A stretch of DNA of 11,761 bases from CAZAMT01 sp964486145 (GCA_964486145.1 CAZAMT010000121.1:1-11761); one strand, 5' to 3'; shown: positions 1-6,733, counted from the stretch's first letter. Notes: generated by a model not told the origin, from the sequence alone. Numbers and translations: made by a program.

Positions 1-96
1 TTCAATCGTGGTAGTGCTTGCTCCGCTGAAGCTATGCGAAAGCGCAGTGTGCCTCTGTCATTATCTCAGACAACTTGTCCGACAATTGGCGGATAG
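1..96 (+). pseudogene. possible 3' remnant of a transposase-like gene (weak)
   Basis: An open frame enters from the window edge and ends at TAG (94-96), giving 31 residues that begin FNRGSACSAEAMRKRS. The opening resembles, from memory only, the NRST..SAEAFNAK segment near the C-terminus of some ISL3/ISAon1-type transposases of Bacteroidota, after which the sequence diverges. The stretch is GC-richer than the AT-rich DNA that follows and contains inverted repeats. A 31-codon reading frame (127-32) also exists on the other strand, so the coding strand is uncertain. It may be only a non-coding repeat. Confidence 0.2.
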
Positions 97-116
97 AATG
101 CTCCGATTTGTCTGAG
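65..116. repeat. 9-bp inverted repeat with inner palindromes
   Basis: CTCAGACAA at 65-73 is exactly inverted as TTGTCTGAG at 108-116. Between them, TTGTC (75-79) and GACAA (81-85) form a further dyad that reuses the TTGTC/GACAA core. A small TGCG/CGCA hairpin lies just upstream (35-46). The cluster sits before the peptidase gene and has no T-tract, so it does not look like a terminator. A mobile-element end or a dispersed intergenic repeat is the likeliest source (inference). Confidence 0.4.
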
Positions 117-269
117 GTCTGTTTCATCTAAATCTACCCTCTAAAATTAAATTATTGCATCCATTTTGTATCTTAAAATGAGCATTTGCACAAAAAAATA
201 TGGTTAATTAAACTAAAATTTCAATCTTTGAGGTTGACAATATTCAAAATAAAATAAAAATACTTAAAG

Positions 270-1457
270 ATGAGAAGAAAACTATTGTTAATTGCAATAT
301 TATTATTTGCAATTTCTGCTGCACATGCGGGGTGGCCGGTTGGAGAAGGGTTTCAGTTCGAAATCATTAAAAAGCTACCAGCAACAAGTGTGAAAGATCA
401 GCATAAATCAGGAACATGCTGGAGCTTTTGCACCATATCCATGCTGGAATCGGAGTTATTAAGAATTGGCAAAGGGAAATATGACCTATCCGAAATGTAC
501 GTTGTCAGAAATTCCTATGAAAGCAAAGCCCAACGATACGTGCGAATGCATGGCAAAATAAATTTTACCGGAGGTGGCGCTACAAATGATGTCATTGATG
601 TTTTCAGAAATGATGGCATGGTGACAGAAGAAGCATATTCAGGACTTCTTTTAGGAGAGAAGAAACACATCCATGGAGAAATGGACGAAGTTTTTAAAGA
701 ATATGTTGATGGTGTTCTGGAAAATAAAAACAAAAAACTAAGTCCTGCCTGGTACAAGGGATTTGAGGGATTACTTGATGCTTACCTTGGTGCAGAGCCA
801 GAAGATTTTTCGTATAAAGGAGAAGAATACAATGCAAAATCCTATGCCGAATCCCTCGAAATTAACCCGGATGATTACGTGTTGATTTCGTCGTTTACTC
901 ACCATCCGTTTTATAAGGAGTTTATTCTTGAAGTACCTGATAACTGGTCATGGGGAACTGTTTACAACCTGCCTTTGGATGAAATGATGGATGTCTTTCA
1001 TTCTGCTATTAAGGATGGCTATACGTTGTCCTGGGCAACAGATGTTAGTGAGCGGGGATTTTCATGGTATAACGGTATAGCGATGGTTCCGAACATTCAA
1101 AAGCCGGATTTAAAGGGAACGGAACGCGAAAAATGGGAAGAACTGTCAACCTCTGAAAAAGAAGCATCAATTTATAGCTTTAGAGAACCTGTTACAGAAA
1201 AAGAAATTACCCAGGAAATTCGCCAGCAGGCATTTGATAATTTTGAAACAACCGATGACCATGGAATGCACATTATCGGAACTGCAAAGGATCAAAACGG
1301 GACACCCTATTTTATTGTAAAAAATTCATGGGGTACAGGAAATAAATACGACGGATATTTATATGCTTCCGAAGAATATGTAAAATATAAAACTGTTTCG
1401 GTGATGGTAAACAAAAATGCCATTCCTTCCAAAATAAGGAAAAAACTGGATATTTAA
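270..1457 (+). CDS. secreted C1-family (papain-fold, bleomycin-hydrolase-like) cysteine peptidase
   Basis: Predicted exported thiol protease or aminopeptidase, 395 aa. Residues 1-20 form a signal peptide (MRRK, hydrophobic core, AHA before G21). The active-site block QHKSGTCWSFC places the oxyanion Gln at 44 and the nucleophile at Cys50, the papain Q-x5-C spacing. DDHGMHIIG supplies the catalytic His (H331 aligns best with the THAMT of bleomycin hydrolases; H334 is the alternative), and VKNSWG supplies Asn352. About 280 residues separate Cys from His, far more than in papain and closer to PepC/bleomycin hydrolase, but the protein is shorter than that family's usual 440-455 aa. Only about 30 residues lie between signal peptide and Cys50, so there is no classical inhibitory propeptide. 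The start is the ATG just before the signal peptide; the leader is A-rich with no clear ribosome site. The family call is firm; substrate and periplasmic versus extracellular location are unknown. Confidence 0.88.
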   Translation: MRRKLLLIAILLFAISAAHAGWPVGEGFQFEIIKKLPATSVKDQHKSGTCWSFCTISMLESELLRIGKGKYDLSEMYVVRNSYESKAQRYVRMHGKINFTGGGATNDVIDVFRNDGMVTEEAYSGLLLGEKKHIHGEMDEVFKEYVDGVLENKNKKLSPAWYKGFEGLLDAYLGAEPEDFSYKGEEYNAKSYAESLEINPDDYVLISSFTHHPFYKEFILEVPDNWSWGTVYNLPLDEMMDVFHSAIKDGYTLSWATDVSERGFSWYNGIAMVPNIQKPDLKGTEREKWEELSTSEKEASIYSFREPVTEKEITQEIRQQAFDNFETTDDHGMHIIGTAKDQNGTPYFIVKNSWGTGNKYDGYLYASEEYVKYKTVSVMVNKNAIPSKIRKKLDI

Positions 1458-1473
1458 TATACTACTTCAAAAT

Positions 1474-1509
1474 AAAAACCTCCGTTGAAGCCAATCACGG
1501 AGGTTTTTT
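1474..1509. terminator. bidirectional Rho-independent terminator between convergent genes
   Basis: The stem ACCTCCGT (1478-1485) pairs with ACGGAGGT (1497-1504) around an 11-nt loop. It is extended by A-runs and T-runs on both sides, giving a 12-bp arm (1474-1485 with 1497-1508). A T-run follows the hairpin in both directions, so it can end the peptidase transcript on + and the transaldolase-like transcript on -. Confidence 0.9.
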
Positions 1510-1535
1510 ATTCATTTACGAAATAAAATCAGGTC

Positions 1536-2771
1536 CTATTTCAGGGTTAAGATATCCCGAACCCTGTTATCCATGTCCTCCTGATCTTTTGAAAAGGTTA
1601 ACAGGCCGGCCATGTTTAATAAAGTATCCGGAGCAACGGTGCCCTTCTTAATTTTCTCTGCCCACTTTTTATGGTCAGGTATTTTACCATCGCTCTGGAT
1701 AATAAGTAAGTCCTCATCCGTCCAATCAGGAAACATGTCAGCACATCCATATTCCTTTGCGTGACCAATGATATCGTTGGCATTGCCGGGTTCATGTTTT
1801 TTTATATGATGAATGAAATCTTTTTCATTTTCACCAACTTCCCAGGTCTTTTCTATCCTGGTGTCAGAAAACTCCGGCCGAATCCCAACCTCATAGTTTT
1901 TATCTGTATTTGATTTAAATGTTCCTGTTAAGGTTTCAATACCTTCTTTAGCAACCTTGACGGGCATAGTGAACACATCAATTCCGGCAAGGTAATCAAG
2001 TTGTTTTGCCGAACGCATACTGGCTGCAATCTGTCTCGTTTTATGCGCATTGTCCATTGTTAATTCATGTACAATTTTCTGACTTTCTATGGTGGCTTTT
2101 TCACCTGCATATTTTCCATCTCCCAACTCGTTGCTCAGGACATATCCATTTATTCTTCCAAGAAATACATTCAGGTAATCAGGTTTTACAATAGTAGCAA
2201 CCAGCGCATTTTGCCGGGCGCTGAATTCAAGGGTGAAATTGATGGGAACTCCTTGTTCATTAAGTTTTCTTGCACCCAACAAACCCGTTGGGGTATATGG
2301 TACTTTAATAATAAAATTATCCGGATCAATACGATGGTATCGCATACCATAATTCAAAATTTCCTCCAGATCATGTGCCGTGTTGGTATGCAATTCCACA
2401 CTTACTCTTGCACCAAACTTTTTTACCAGCCTTAGTCCATGCCTGGCATTCAGCATGAATGCGATTTCAACAACCTGTGCATCTACCGGTAAATCATGCA
2501 ATAACTCTCCGGCATCTTTGATGAAATCATCATATATTCCTTTTTGAATTTCCTTATTTAACAGCGTATTATTGGTTGTTAGGGCTGACATTTCATCGCA
2601 CCAGATTTCGGATGCCTCATCTATATCCCCGGTATCCAGCCATAATTCAGTTCCTGTTTCCCGAAGAGCCCTCCAAAATGGCTCCGATTTCAAAGGTGCT
2701 TCGGATTCACTATCAATTCCCGACTGTATTAAAGCAAGTTGTTCGTCTTTCAAGGTTTGAGAAATGTTCAT
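1536..2771 (-). CDS. transaldolase-family protein with C-terminal extension
   Basis: Class I aldolase of the transaldolase family, 411 aa, probably cytoplasmic (no signal peptide). Transaldolases move a dihydroxyacetone unit between sugar phosphates through a Lys Schiff base. The barrel spans about residues 40-270, with family landmarks in order: LDTGDIDE (Asp46, beta1), TTNNTLL (65-71), VSVELHTN (Glu126, beta4), FIIKVP (Schiff-base Lys156, beta6), INFTLEFSARQ (177-187) and VFLGRI (Arg206, phosphate-binding position in transaldolases). The usual catalytic set is therefore intact. Length exceeds both FSA-type (about 220 aa) and classical enzymes (about 317 aa); residues from about 280 to the end form an extension I do not recognise, rich in charged residues and Trp. 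It is transcribed alone from a good promoter and ends at a shared terminator. True transaldolase and fructose-6-phosphate-aldolase-like activity cannot be separated from sequence alone. Confidence 0.85.
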   Translation of the reverse strand: MNISQTLKDEQLALIQSGIDSESEAPLKSEPFWRALRETGTELWLDTGDIDEASEIWCDEMSALTTNNTLLNKEIQKGIYDDFIKDAGELLHDLPVDAQVVEIAFMLNARHGLRLVKKFGARVSVELHTNTAHDLEEILNYGMRYHRIDPDNFIIKVPYTPTGLLGARKLNEQGVPINFTLEFSARQNALVATIVKPDYLNVFLGRINGYVLSNELGDGKYAGEKATIESQKIVHELTMDNAHKTRQIAASMRSAKQLDYLAGIDVFTMPVKVAKEGIETLTGTFKSNTDKNYEVGIRPEFSDTRIEKTWEVGENEKDFIHHIKKHEPGNANDIIGHAKEYGCADMFPDWTDEDLLIIQSDGKIPDHKKWAEKIKKGTVAPDTLLNMAGLLTFSKDQEDMDNRVRDILTLK

Positions 2772-2844
2772 AGTTTCTGCCTGTTTTTGTTATATACCAT
2801 TACCAACAATTTTTAATCTATTGTGTTTGAAATCCATTCCGTTT

Positions 2845-2875
2845 TAAATGTATATCAAATTGCACCTTCTCCAAA
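2845..2875 (-). promoter_or_regulatory. Bacteroidota-type promoter of the transaldolase-like gene
   Basis: On the minus strand TTTG (2875-2872) is followed after exactly 19 nt by TACATTTA (2852-2845), matching TAnnTTTG at 7 of 8 positions. Transcription would begin near 2838 and leave a 5' leader of about 65-70 nt before the ATG at 2771. Confidence 0.55.
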
Positions 2876-2994
2876 AAATTATATTATCTGTATTTTGAGG
2901 TCTCCCCCCCTTTGTTATTCCCTCGTTTAGTTATAAATGTGTTTAATTAAAAATTTATACCTTCTATTTTTCATAGTTGTTGCGACCATTTATA

Positions 2995-3058
2995 TGTTAT
3001 AATAATAATTATTATCAATTATAACAAATAACTCCATCCGTTTAACCACCATTATAAC
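2995..3058. repeat. operator-like inverted repeat plus spaced half-site
   Basis: TGTTATAAT (2995-3003) and ATTATAACA (3018-3026) form a perfect 9-bp inverted repeat with a 14-bp spacer. A separate 14-bp palindrome (3002-3015) overlaps the left arm and the spacer. A further copy of ATTATAAC occurs at 3051-3058, 33 bp (about three helical turns) from the one at 3018. The AT-rich composition lowers the significance, but arm identity and phasing fit a regulator site upstream of the torF promoter. Confidence 0.35.
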
Positions 3059-3169
3059 TATTGAATACCTAATTATAATTTTATACCCTCTTTTTATTTC
3101 AATACCCCCTATATTTACATGGGTTAAATATCTATTTATTACTTTTTTTTAATTTTTACTGTCATTTTA

Positions 3170-3201
3170 TTAGGGTGTTTAAAAAATAATACATATGTTT
3201 G
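3170..3201 (+). promoter_or_regulatory. Bacteroidota-type promoter of the torF-glnK-amt cassette
   Basis: TATGTTTG (3194-3201) matches TAnnTTTG completely. TTAG (3170-3173), 20 nt upstream, is a 3-of-4 match to the TTTG upstream box. Start of transcription near 3208 gives a leader of about 30 nt to the torF ATG. Confidence 0.55.
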
Positions 3202-3237
3202 CATCGTCAATAAATAATAACCTAAAATCTTTTAGTT

Positions 3238-3921
3238 ATGAAAAGGATGAATGTTTTACTTGGAATTTTACTCGTTTTTGGACTGTTGATTTCGCCTGCT
3301 GCAGTGCATGCACAGGAAGAAGAAGAAGAAAGTTCGGCATGGAGCACTGGTGCCGATCTTTACAGCAATTACATTTTTCGTGGTGTAAAGTACGGATCAG
3401 GCCCAAGCTTCCAACCCTATGTTGAAGCAGCAGTTGGTGGCCTGGCAATTGGTGCATGGGGCGCATTTGATGCCGCCGGGTTTGCTGAATCAGATTTGTA
3501 TATTTCGTATGGATTTGATTTTGGTTTGAGCTTGGGAGTTACAGATTATTATTATCCTGGCAGTGATTATTCTGATTTCTCAACTGAATCAGGCAGCCAT
3601 GCAATTGAAATTAATCTGGGTTATGAAATTGGAGGTTTAGCTCTTGCCGGAAACTATATTGTAAATGAAGCCGGTTCAGCCGGTTCGGCGGGTGGCGACA
3701 TGTATTATGAAATTGGCTATTCATTCGACAATGTTGGTTTTTTCTTTGGAATGGGTGATGGGTGGCATACTTCTGATGGTGAATTCGATGTCGTAAACGT
3801 TGGACTTAGCACAAGCAAAGAGATTAAAATAACTGATAATTATTCACTTCCTGTATCAGGTTCTGTTATTTGGAACCCGGAGTCGAAACAACAGTTTGTT
3901 GTGGTAGGTGTATCATTTTAA
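3238..3921 (+). CDS. TorF-like (Gcw_chp family) putative outer-membrane porin
   Basis: 227 aa. A signal peptide is clear: MKRM, a hydrophobic stretch from about 5 to 22, cleavage at AVHA/Q26. The mature protein opens with an acidic run and then TGADLYSNYIFRGV (37-50), the recognisable opening of the TorF/Gcw_chp family (compare SDYxFRG). Alternating Gly/aromatic strands follow, and the chain ends in a terminal Phe (VVVGVSF), as expected for a BAM-inserted beta-barrel. Members in other bacteria are often encoded beside glnK and amtB, as here (glnK starts 114 bp downstream, amt after it), so a role in outer-membrane passage of ammonium or another nitrogen compound is plausible but unproven. It is the first gene of the cassette. 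The family assignment rests on motif and context, not on a database search. Confidence 0.72.
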   Translation: MKRMNVLLGILLVFGLLISPAAVHAQEEEEESSAWSTGADLYSNYIFRGVKYGSGPSFQPYVEAAVGGLAIGAWGAFDAAGFAESDLYISYGFDFGLSLGVTDYYYPGSDYSDFSTESGSHAIEINLGYEIGGLALAGNYIVNEAGSAGSAGGDMYYEIGYSFDNVGFFFGMGDGWHTSDGEFDVVNVGLSTSKEIKITDNYSLPVSGSVIWNPESKQQFVVVGVSF

Positions 3922-3949
3922 AGGTCTCGAACTTTGAAAATATATACCA

Positions 3950-3985
3950 GGGATTATACCATAGAAATTTAATAAGTATAATCCC
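3950..3985. repeat. perfect 10-bp inverted repeat between torF and glnK
   Basis: GGGATTATAC (3950-3959) is exactly complementary to GTATAATCCC (3976-3985) across a 16-nt spacer. No T-tract follows, so a simple intrinsic terminator is unlikely. It could be an operator, an mRNA processing or stability hairpin that sets different levels of torF and glnK-amt, or an attenuator needing a factor. It lies 28 bp after the torF stop and 50 bp before the glnK start. Confidence 0.6.
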
Positions 3986-4035
3986 ATTGAATATCATTCA
4001 TACGAACAAGGTGTATCATCAAAAATAAAATAGCA

Positions 4036-4389
4036 ATGAAAAAAATTGAAGCAATCATTCGAAAAACCAAGTTTGAAGAAGTTCAGGAAGCCCTGAAAGA
4101 AGCGGGCATCGAATTTTTCTCATTCTGGGATGTACGGGGTGTAGGCCAGGCCAGGGAAGGCAGGGTTTATCGTGGTGTAGTCTACGACACCAGTACCATC
4201 GAAAGAATCTTTATCTCCATTTATTGCCGGGATAAATATGTTGAGCCCGCGATAAATGCGATTCTTAATTCCGCAAAAACCGGTGAAATTGGTGACGGTA
4301 AAATATTTATATCCGAACTGCAGGATTCATACCGCATTCGTACCGGGGAGCAGGGAGATAAGTCATTGTATATTGAAGGAGATGAATAA
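4036..4389 (+). CDS. glnK: P-II nitrogen regulatory protein (GlnK type)
   Basis: 117-aa trimeric signalling protein that senses 2-oxoglutarate and ATP/ADP and, when encoded beside amt, typically plugs the Amt channel at the inner membrane. It opens with the P-II start MKKIEAIIRKTKFEEVQEAL and ends with the signature TGEIGDGKIFIS (82-93) and RIRTGE (100-105). The T-loop (about 36-54) is divergent and one residue shorter than in E. coli GlnB: GVGQAREGRVYRGVVY replaces GFGRQKGHTELYRGAEY. A Tyr at the Tyr51 position (Y50) is kept. By my alignment, Gln39 becomes Ala (or shifts to Gln38) and Lys58 becomes Arg57; both positions touch 2-oxoglutarate or Mg-ATP in studied P-II proteins. This variant loop appears common in Bacteroidota P-II proteins (recollection, not a search). 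It lies between torF and amt (76-bp gap), probably in the same transcript. Confidence 0.93.
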   Translation: MKKIEAIIRKTKFEEVQEALKEAGIEFFSFWDVRGVGQAREGRVYRGVVYDTSTIERIFISIYCRDKYVEPAINAILNSAKTGEIGDGKIFISELQDSYRIRTGEQGDKSLYIEGDE

Positions 4390-4465
4390 TCTACTGTATA
4401 AAAAACTTTATTAACAGTCTCCTCATTGTAAATTAATTAAATAATAACAATAAAATAGATTTATT

Positions 4466-5695
4466 ATGGAAGAAATAGGTCTTGGTATATCAATTAATAA
4501 CATTTGGCTGCTCCTTGCTACCTTTCTGGTAATGTTTATGCAGCCTGGTTTTGCCCTTGTAGAGGCGGGTTTTACCCGTTCAAAGAATACAGCGAACATC
4601 CTTATGAAAAACCTTATGGACTTCTCCATAGGTGCCATATCATACTGGTTAATAGGTTACTCCATTATGTATGGAGCATCATGGCTGGGTGGATTCATGG
4701 GTAATCCTGGTGATTTTTTTGCTTTTAAGGACGATGGATTTGGTGATTATGCAAATTACACTGATCTAATGTTCCAGACAGTATTTGCTGCAACAGCCGC
4801 TACGATTGTTTCCGGAGCAGTTGCAGAAAGAACAAAATTTAATGCCTACATTGTATTTAGTATTGTCATTACGGTGCTGATTTACCCCATTTCCGGGTTC
4901 TGGCACTGGGGTGGTGGCTGGCTGTCGCAACTTGGTTTTGTTGACTTTGCAGGGTCAACCATTGTTCACTCTGTTGGTGCATGGGTAGGCCTTGCAGGTG
5001 CAGCAGTATTGGGTCCTCGTCTTGGAAAATATGGCGCTGACGGTAAAGTGAAGGCCATTCCGGGACATAACCTGGCTTATGGCGCTCTGGGTGTTTTTAT
5101 TTTATGGTTCGGTTGGTTCGGGTTTAACCCTGGTTCCGAGCTTGCGGCTACAGGTTCAAGTACAATCGCCATAGGTAAAATTGCCTTAACAACAAACCTT
5201 TCTGCTGCCGGTGGTGCAATTACAGCGATGCTTGTAACATGGGCAAGGTATAAAAGGCCAACCCTGTCACTGTCACTTAACGGTGCATTGGCCGGTCTAG
5301 TTGCCATTACGGCAGGATGTGCTTCCGTCACCCCTGCTGGCGCTTTGATGATCGGAATAATTGCCGGATTTGTTCTGCCATTCAGTGTTGAATTCTTTGA
5401 TAAAATTCTTAAAGTTGATGATCCGGTAGGTGCAGTTTCAGTTCACGGTGTTTGTGGTGCACTGGGTACTTTACTTGTTGGTTTTTTCGCCGTTGATGGC
5501 GGTATATTCTACGGTGGTGGATTCAAGCTTTTGGGTGTGCAGGCAGTTGGAGTACTCGCTGTTGGTGCATGGGCATTGATTATGGGATTCATCTTATTCC
5601 GTATTCTTAAAGCTACAAACGGACTACGAGTATCCCGTCGTATTGAAGAAGAAGGACTTGATGTTTATGAACATGGAGAAAGTGCTTACAATTAA
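4466..5695 (+). CDS. amt: Amt-family ammonium transporter
   Basis: 409-aa inner-membrane ammonium channel of the Amt/Mep/Rh family, about 11 membrane segments. Key residues fall at positions matching mature E. coli AmtB: Phe107 (gate, in MFQTVFAAT), Trp148 (HWGGGW), Asp160 and the signature DFAGSTIVHSVGA with His168, Phe215 (gate, FILWFGWFGFNPG) and the second pore His at 327 (VSVHGVCGALG). There is no cleaved leader as in AmtB; the ATG lies about ten residues before the first helix. The cytoplasmic tail (about 385-409) has the conserved GLDVYEHGESAY, which in Amt proteins supports trimer coupling and P-II contact. The first helix reads MQPGFALVEAGFTRSKNT, with VEAG where AmtB has FYGG, a variant I associate with another Amt subgroup (recollection). 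The upstream glnK indicates P-II control. A terminator follows about 50 bp after the stop. Confidence 0.97.
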   Translation: MEEIGLGISINNIWLLLATFLVMFMQPGFALVEAGFTRSKNTANILMKNLMDFSIGAISYWLIGYSIMYGASWLGGFMGNPGDFFAFKDDGFGDYANYTDLMFQTVFAATAATIVSGAVAERTKFNAYIVFSIVITVLIYPISGFWHWGGGWLSQLGFVDFAGSTIVHSVGAWVGLAGAAVLGPRLGKYGADGKVKAIPGHNLAYGALGVFILWFGWFGFNPGSELAATGSSTIAIGKIALTTNLSAAGGAITAMLVTWARYKRPTLSLSLNGALAGLVAITAGCASVTPAGALMIGIIAGFVLPFSVEFFDKILKVDDPVGAVSVHGVCGALGTLLVGFFAVDGGIFYGGGFKLLGVQAVGVLAVGAWALIMGFILFRILKATNGLRVSRRIEEEGLDVYEHGESAYN

Positions 5696-5748
5696 TACAT
5701 AGAGCAAAAAAACAGCCTATTCTATTATTTAACTTCAAACCTTCACGC

Positions 5749-5784
5749 AATCCCGGTGCTTTAAATAGCATCGGGATTCTTTTT
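5749..5784 (+). terminator. Rho-independent terminator of the amt operon
   Basis: AATCCCGGTGC (5749-5759) pairs with GCATCGGGATT (5768-5778), an 11-bp stem with one G-U pair and an 8-nt loop, followed by CTTTTT. The T-tract overlaps the stop codon of the convergent gene (5785-5783). On the minus strand the hairpin has no T-run, so it probably works only for amt. Confidence 0.85.
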
Positions 5785-6733
5785 ATAAATAACTTACAAT
5801 CTCAATGAGATGCTTCTTTAACAAATTCAGATCCGGATTTTTCCCTTCCACTTTATCAGTATCTATCAGTTTCATTTGGTTTTCCGGATCATACAATATC
5901 CCCTTTTTACAAATACCTGCTTCCTCATTCCAAACCATCACATAAACGATAAATGGCTGAAATTTATGCTCTATTTCAAATGAGAGGGTAGTGGTTATTT
6001 CGTCAACAATGTATGTTTCCATTTTTTTTTCATATACGTATGATTCACCGGAATCTGAAATTTCCCAAGTGCCTTCACCAATGATGCTTGCGATATTAAT
6101 AATTTCCAATCTGTTCATAACACCAAATGCCGGTATAACCGAGGAATTTTCAATGATTATATCTAATTGCAATTGATTATCGAAAAACTCATGATGCTTG
6201 AACAAAATATAAATATTGAAAACAGGTTTGACGTTTCTTAGAAATAATGACCGAATAATTTTGTGGGGTGCAGGACGGGCCTCCTCATATACCCGAATGT
6301 AATACCGACCTTCATTTTTAAACTGGTGAGGAGGTGTTTTACTTTTAGGCACTTCAATAATATAATGGGATTCATTAAGGTTGCTGAATTCCTTAATTTC
6401 AATTCCTTCTGCAAACGGCTCAATGGTTTTAGCAATGTGTTCTTCGATCCACTTTTTACTTTTGAAAATGGATGGTGTCAGTTTTCCCTGACATATTCTA
6501 ATGAATTGATCATTCCGGACAACTTTCTTTTCGCGAGGAGATCCTATGATTATTATTCCACCATCGGAATTTAAAAACGCACATATTTCCTTGTAGAGAT
6601 CTGATATTTTAATATCTCCGCTTTTAAATTCAAGGATTTGAGATTCCTCTCTCTCTTCCTTAAAATAGTTTTGAAGGTCCGCTAATGTCATCAAAGCTAA
6701 TGACTTTCCAAATATTTTCTCTGATAAATCCAT
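5783..6733 (-). CDS. AlbA_2 / Schlafen-like domain protein, orphan
   Basis: 316 aa, no signal peptide or membrane segment. Residues about 25-160 form an AlbA_2 (Schlafen-type, often annotated 'ATP-binding' or 'divergent AAA-4') domain: REESQILEFKSG (28-39, with Glu30 and Glu35 in the ExxxxEFK pattern), EICAFLNSDGGIIIIG (49-64) and GRYYIRVYEEARPA (142-155). In Schlafen RNases two Glu plus a later Asp cut RNA; here the two Glu are present, but GSPREKK (64-70) replaces the usual G-x-D after the glycine strand, so catalysis is doubtful. The C-terminal half (about 170-316) is beta-rich by eye and unrecognised, with none of the winged-helix or ATPase parts of longer family members. It stands alone between two terminators. 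Bacterial relatives occur as transcription regulators and in defence loci; neither role is shown here. Confidence 0.75.
   Translation of the reverse strand: MDLSEKIFGKSLALMTLADLQNYFKEEREESQILEFKSGDIKISDLYKEICAFLNSDGGIIIIGSPREKKVVRNDQFIRICQGKLTPSIFKSKKWIEEHIAKTIEPFAEGIEIKEFSNLNESHYIIEVPKSKTPPHQFKNEGRYYIRVYEEARPAPHKIIRSLFLRNVKPVFNIYILFKHHEFFDNQLQLDIIIENSSVIPAFGVMNRLEIINIASIIGEGTWEISDSGESYVYEKKMETYIVDEITTTLSFEIEHKFQPFIVYVMVWNEEAGICKKGILYDPENQMKLIDTDKVEGKNPDLNLLKKHLIEIVSYL

Larger units (their letters stand above)
2772..3237. other. 466-bp AT-rich divergent regulatory region
   Basis: No credible gene is seen here. The region separates the transaldolase-like gene (-) from the torF-glnK-amt cassette (+). 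It holds a promoter for each side (2845-2875 on -, 3170-3201 on +), a run of seven C (2904-2910), an inverted repeat with a third half-site (2995-3058) and an imperfect direct repeat (TTTATACC-led, 2954-2970 and 3080-3096, 14 of 17 matching). A palindrome CTAAAATCTTTTAG (3222-3235) lies directly before the torF ATG, where no Shine-Dalgarno sequence is present. Confidence 0.6.

Noticed and set aside
32..127. 31-codon ORF on the minus strand, preceded by a GAGGG-like sequence
   Set aside because: Too short, lies inside the inverted-repeat cluster, and no family resemblance; kept only as part of the edge observation.
234..262. TTGACA as a sigma70-type -35 box before the peptidase gene
   Set aside because: No TATAAT-like box at proper spacing and the phylum uses a different promoter pattern; AATCTTTG nearby is a partial match but lacks an upstream box.
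515..757. 80-codon ORF on the minus strand inside the peptidase gene
   Set aside because: Antisense to a clearly conserved protein; composition reads as a shadow frame.
2067..2435. 122-codon + strand ORF inside the transaldolase-like gene
   Set aside because: Complement of the conserved transaldolase core including the Schiff-base region; no start signal or family motif.
3195..3425. ORF starting at the ATG within the torF promoter -7 box
   Set aside because: Overlaps the torF signal-peptide region in another frame and has no recognisable product.
4393..4418. ACTGT/ACAGT hairpin in the glnK-amt gap
   Set aside because: Five-bp arms with a bulged AT-rich extension and no T-tract; likely chance.
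6263..6574. 103-codon + strand ORF inside the AlbA_2 gene
   Set aside because: Complement of the conserved AlbA_2 domain; no independent support.
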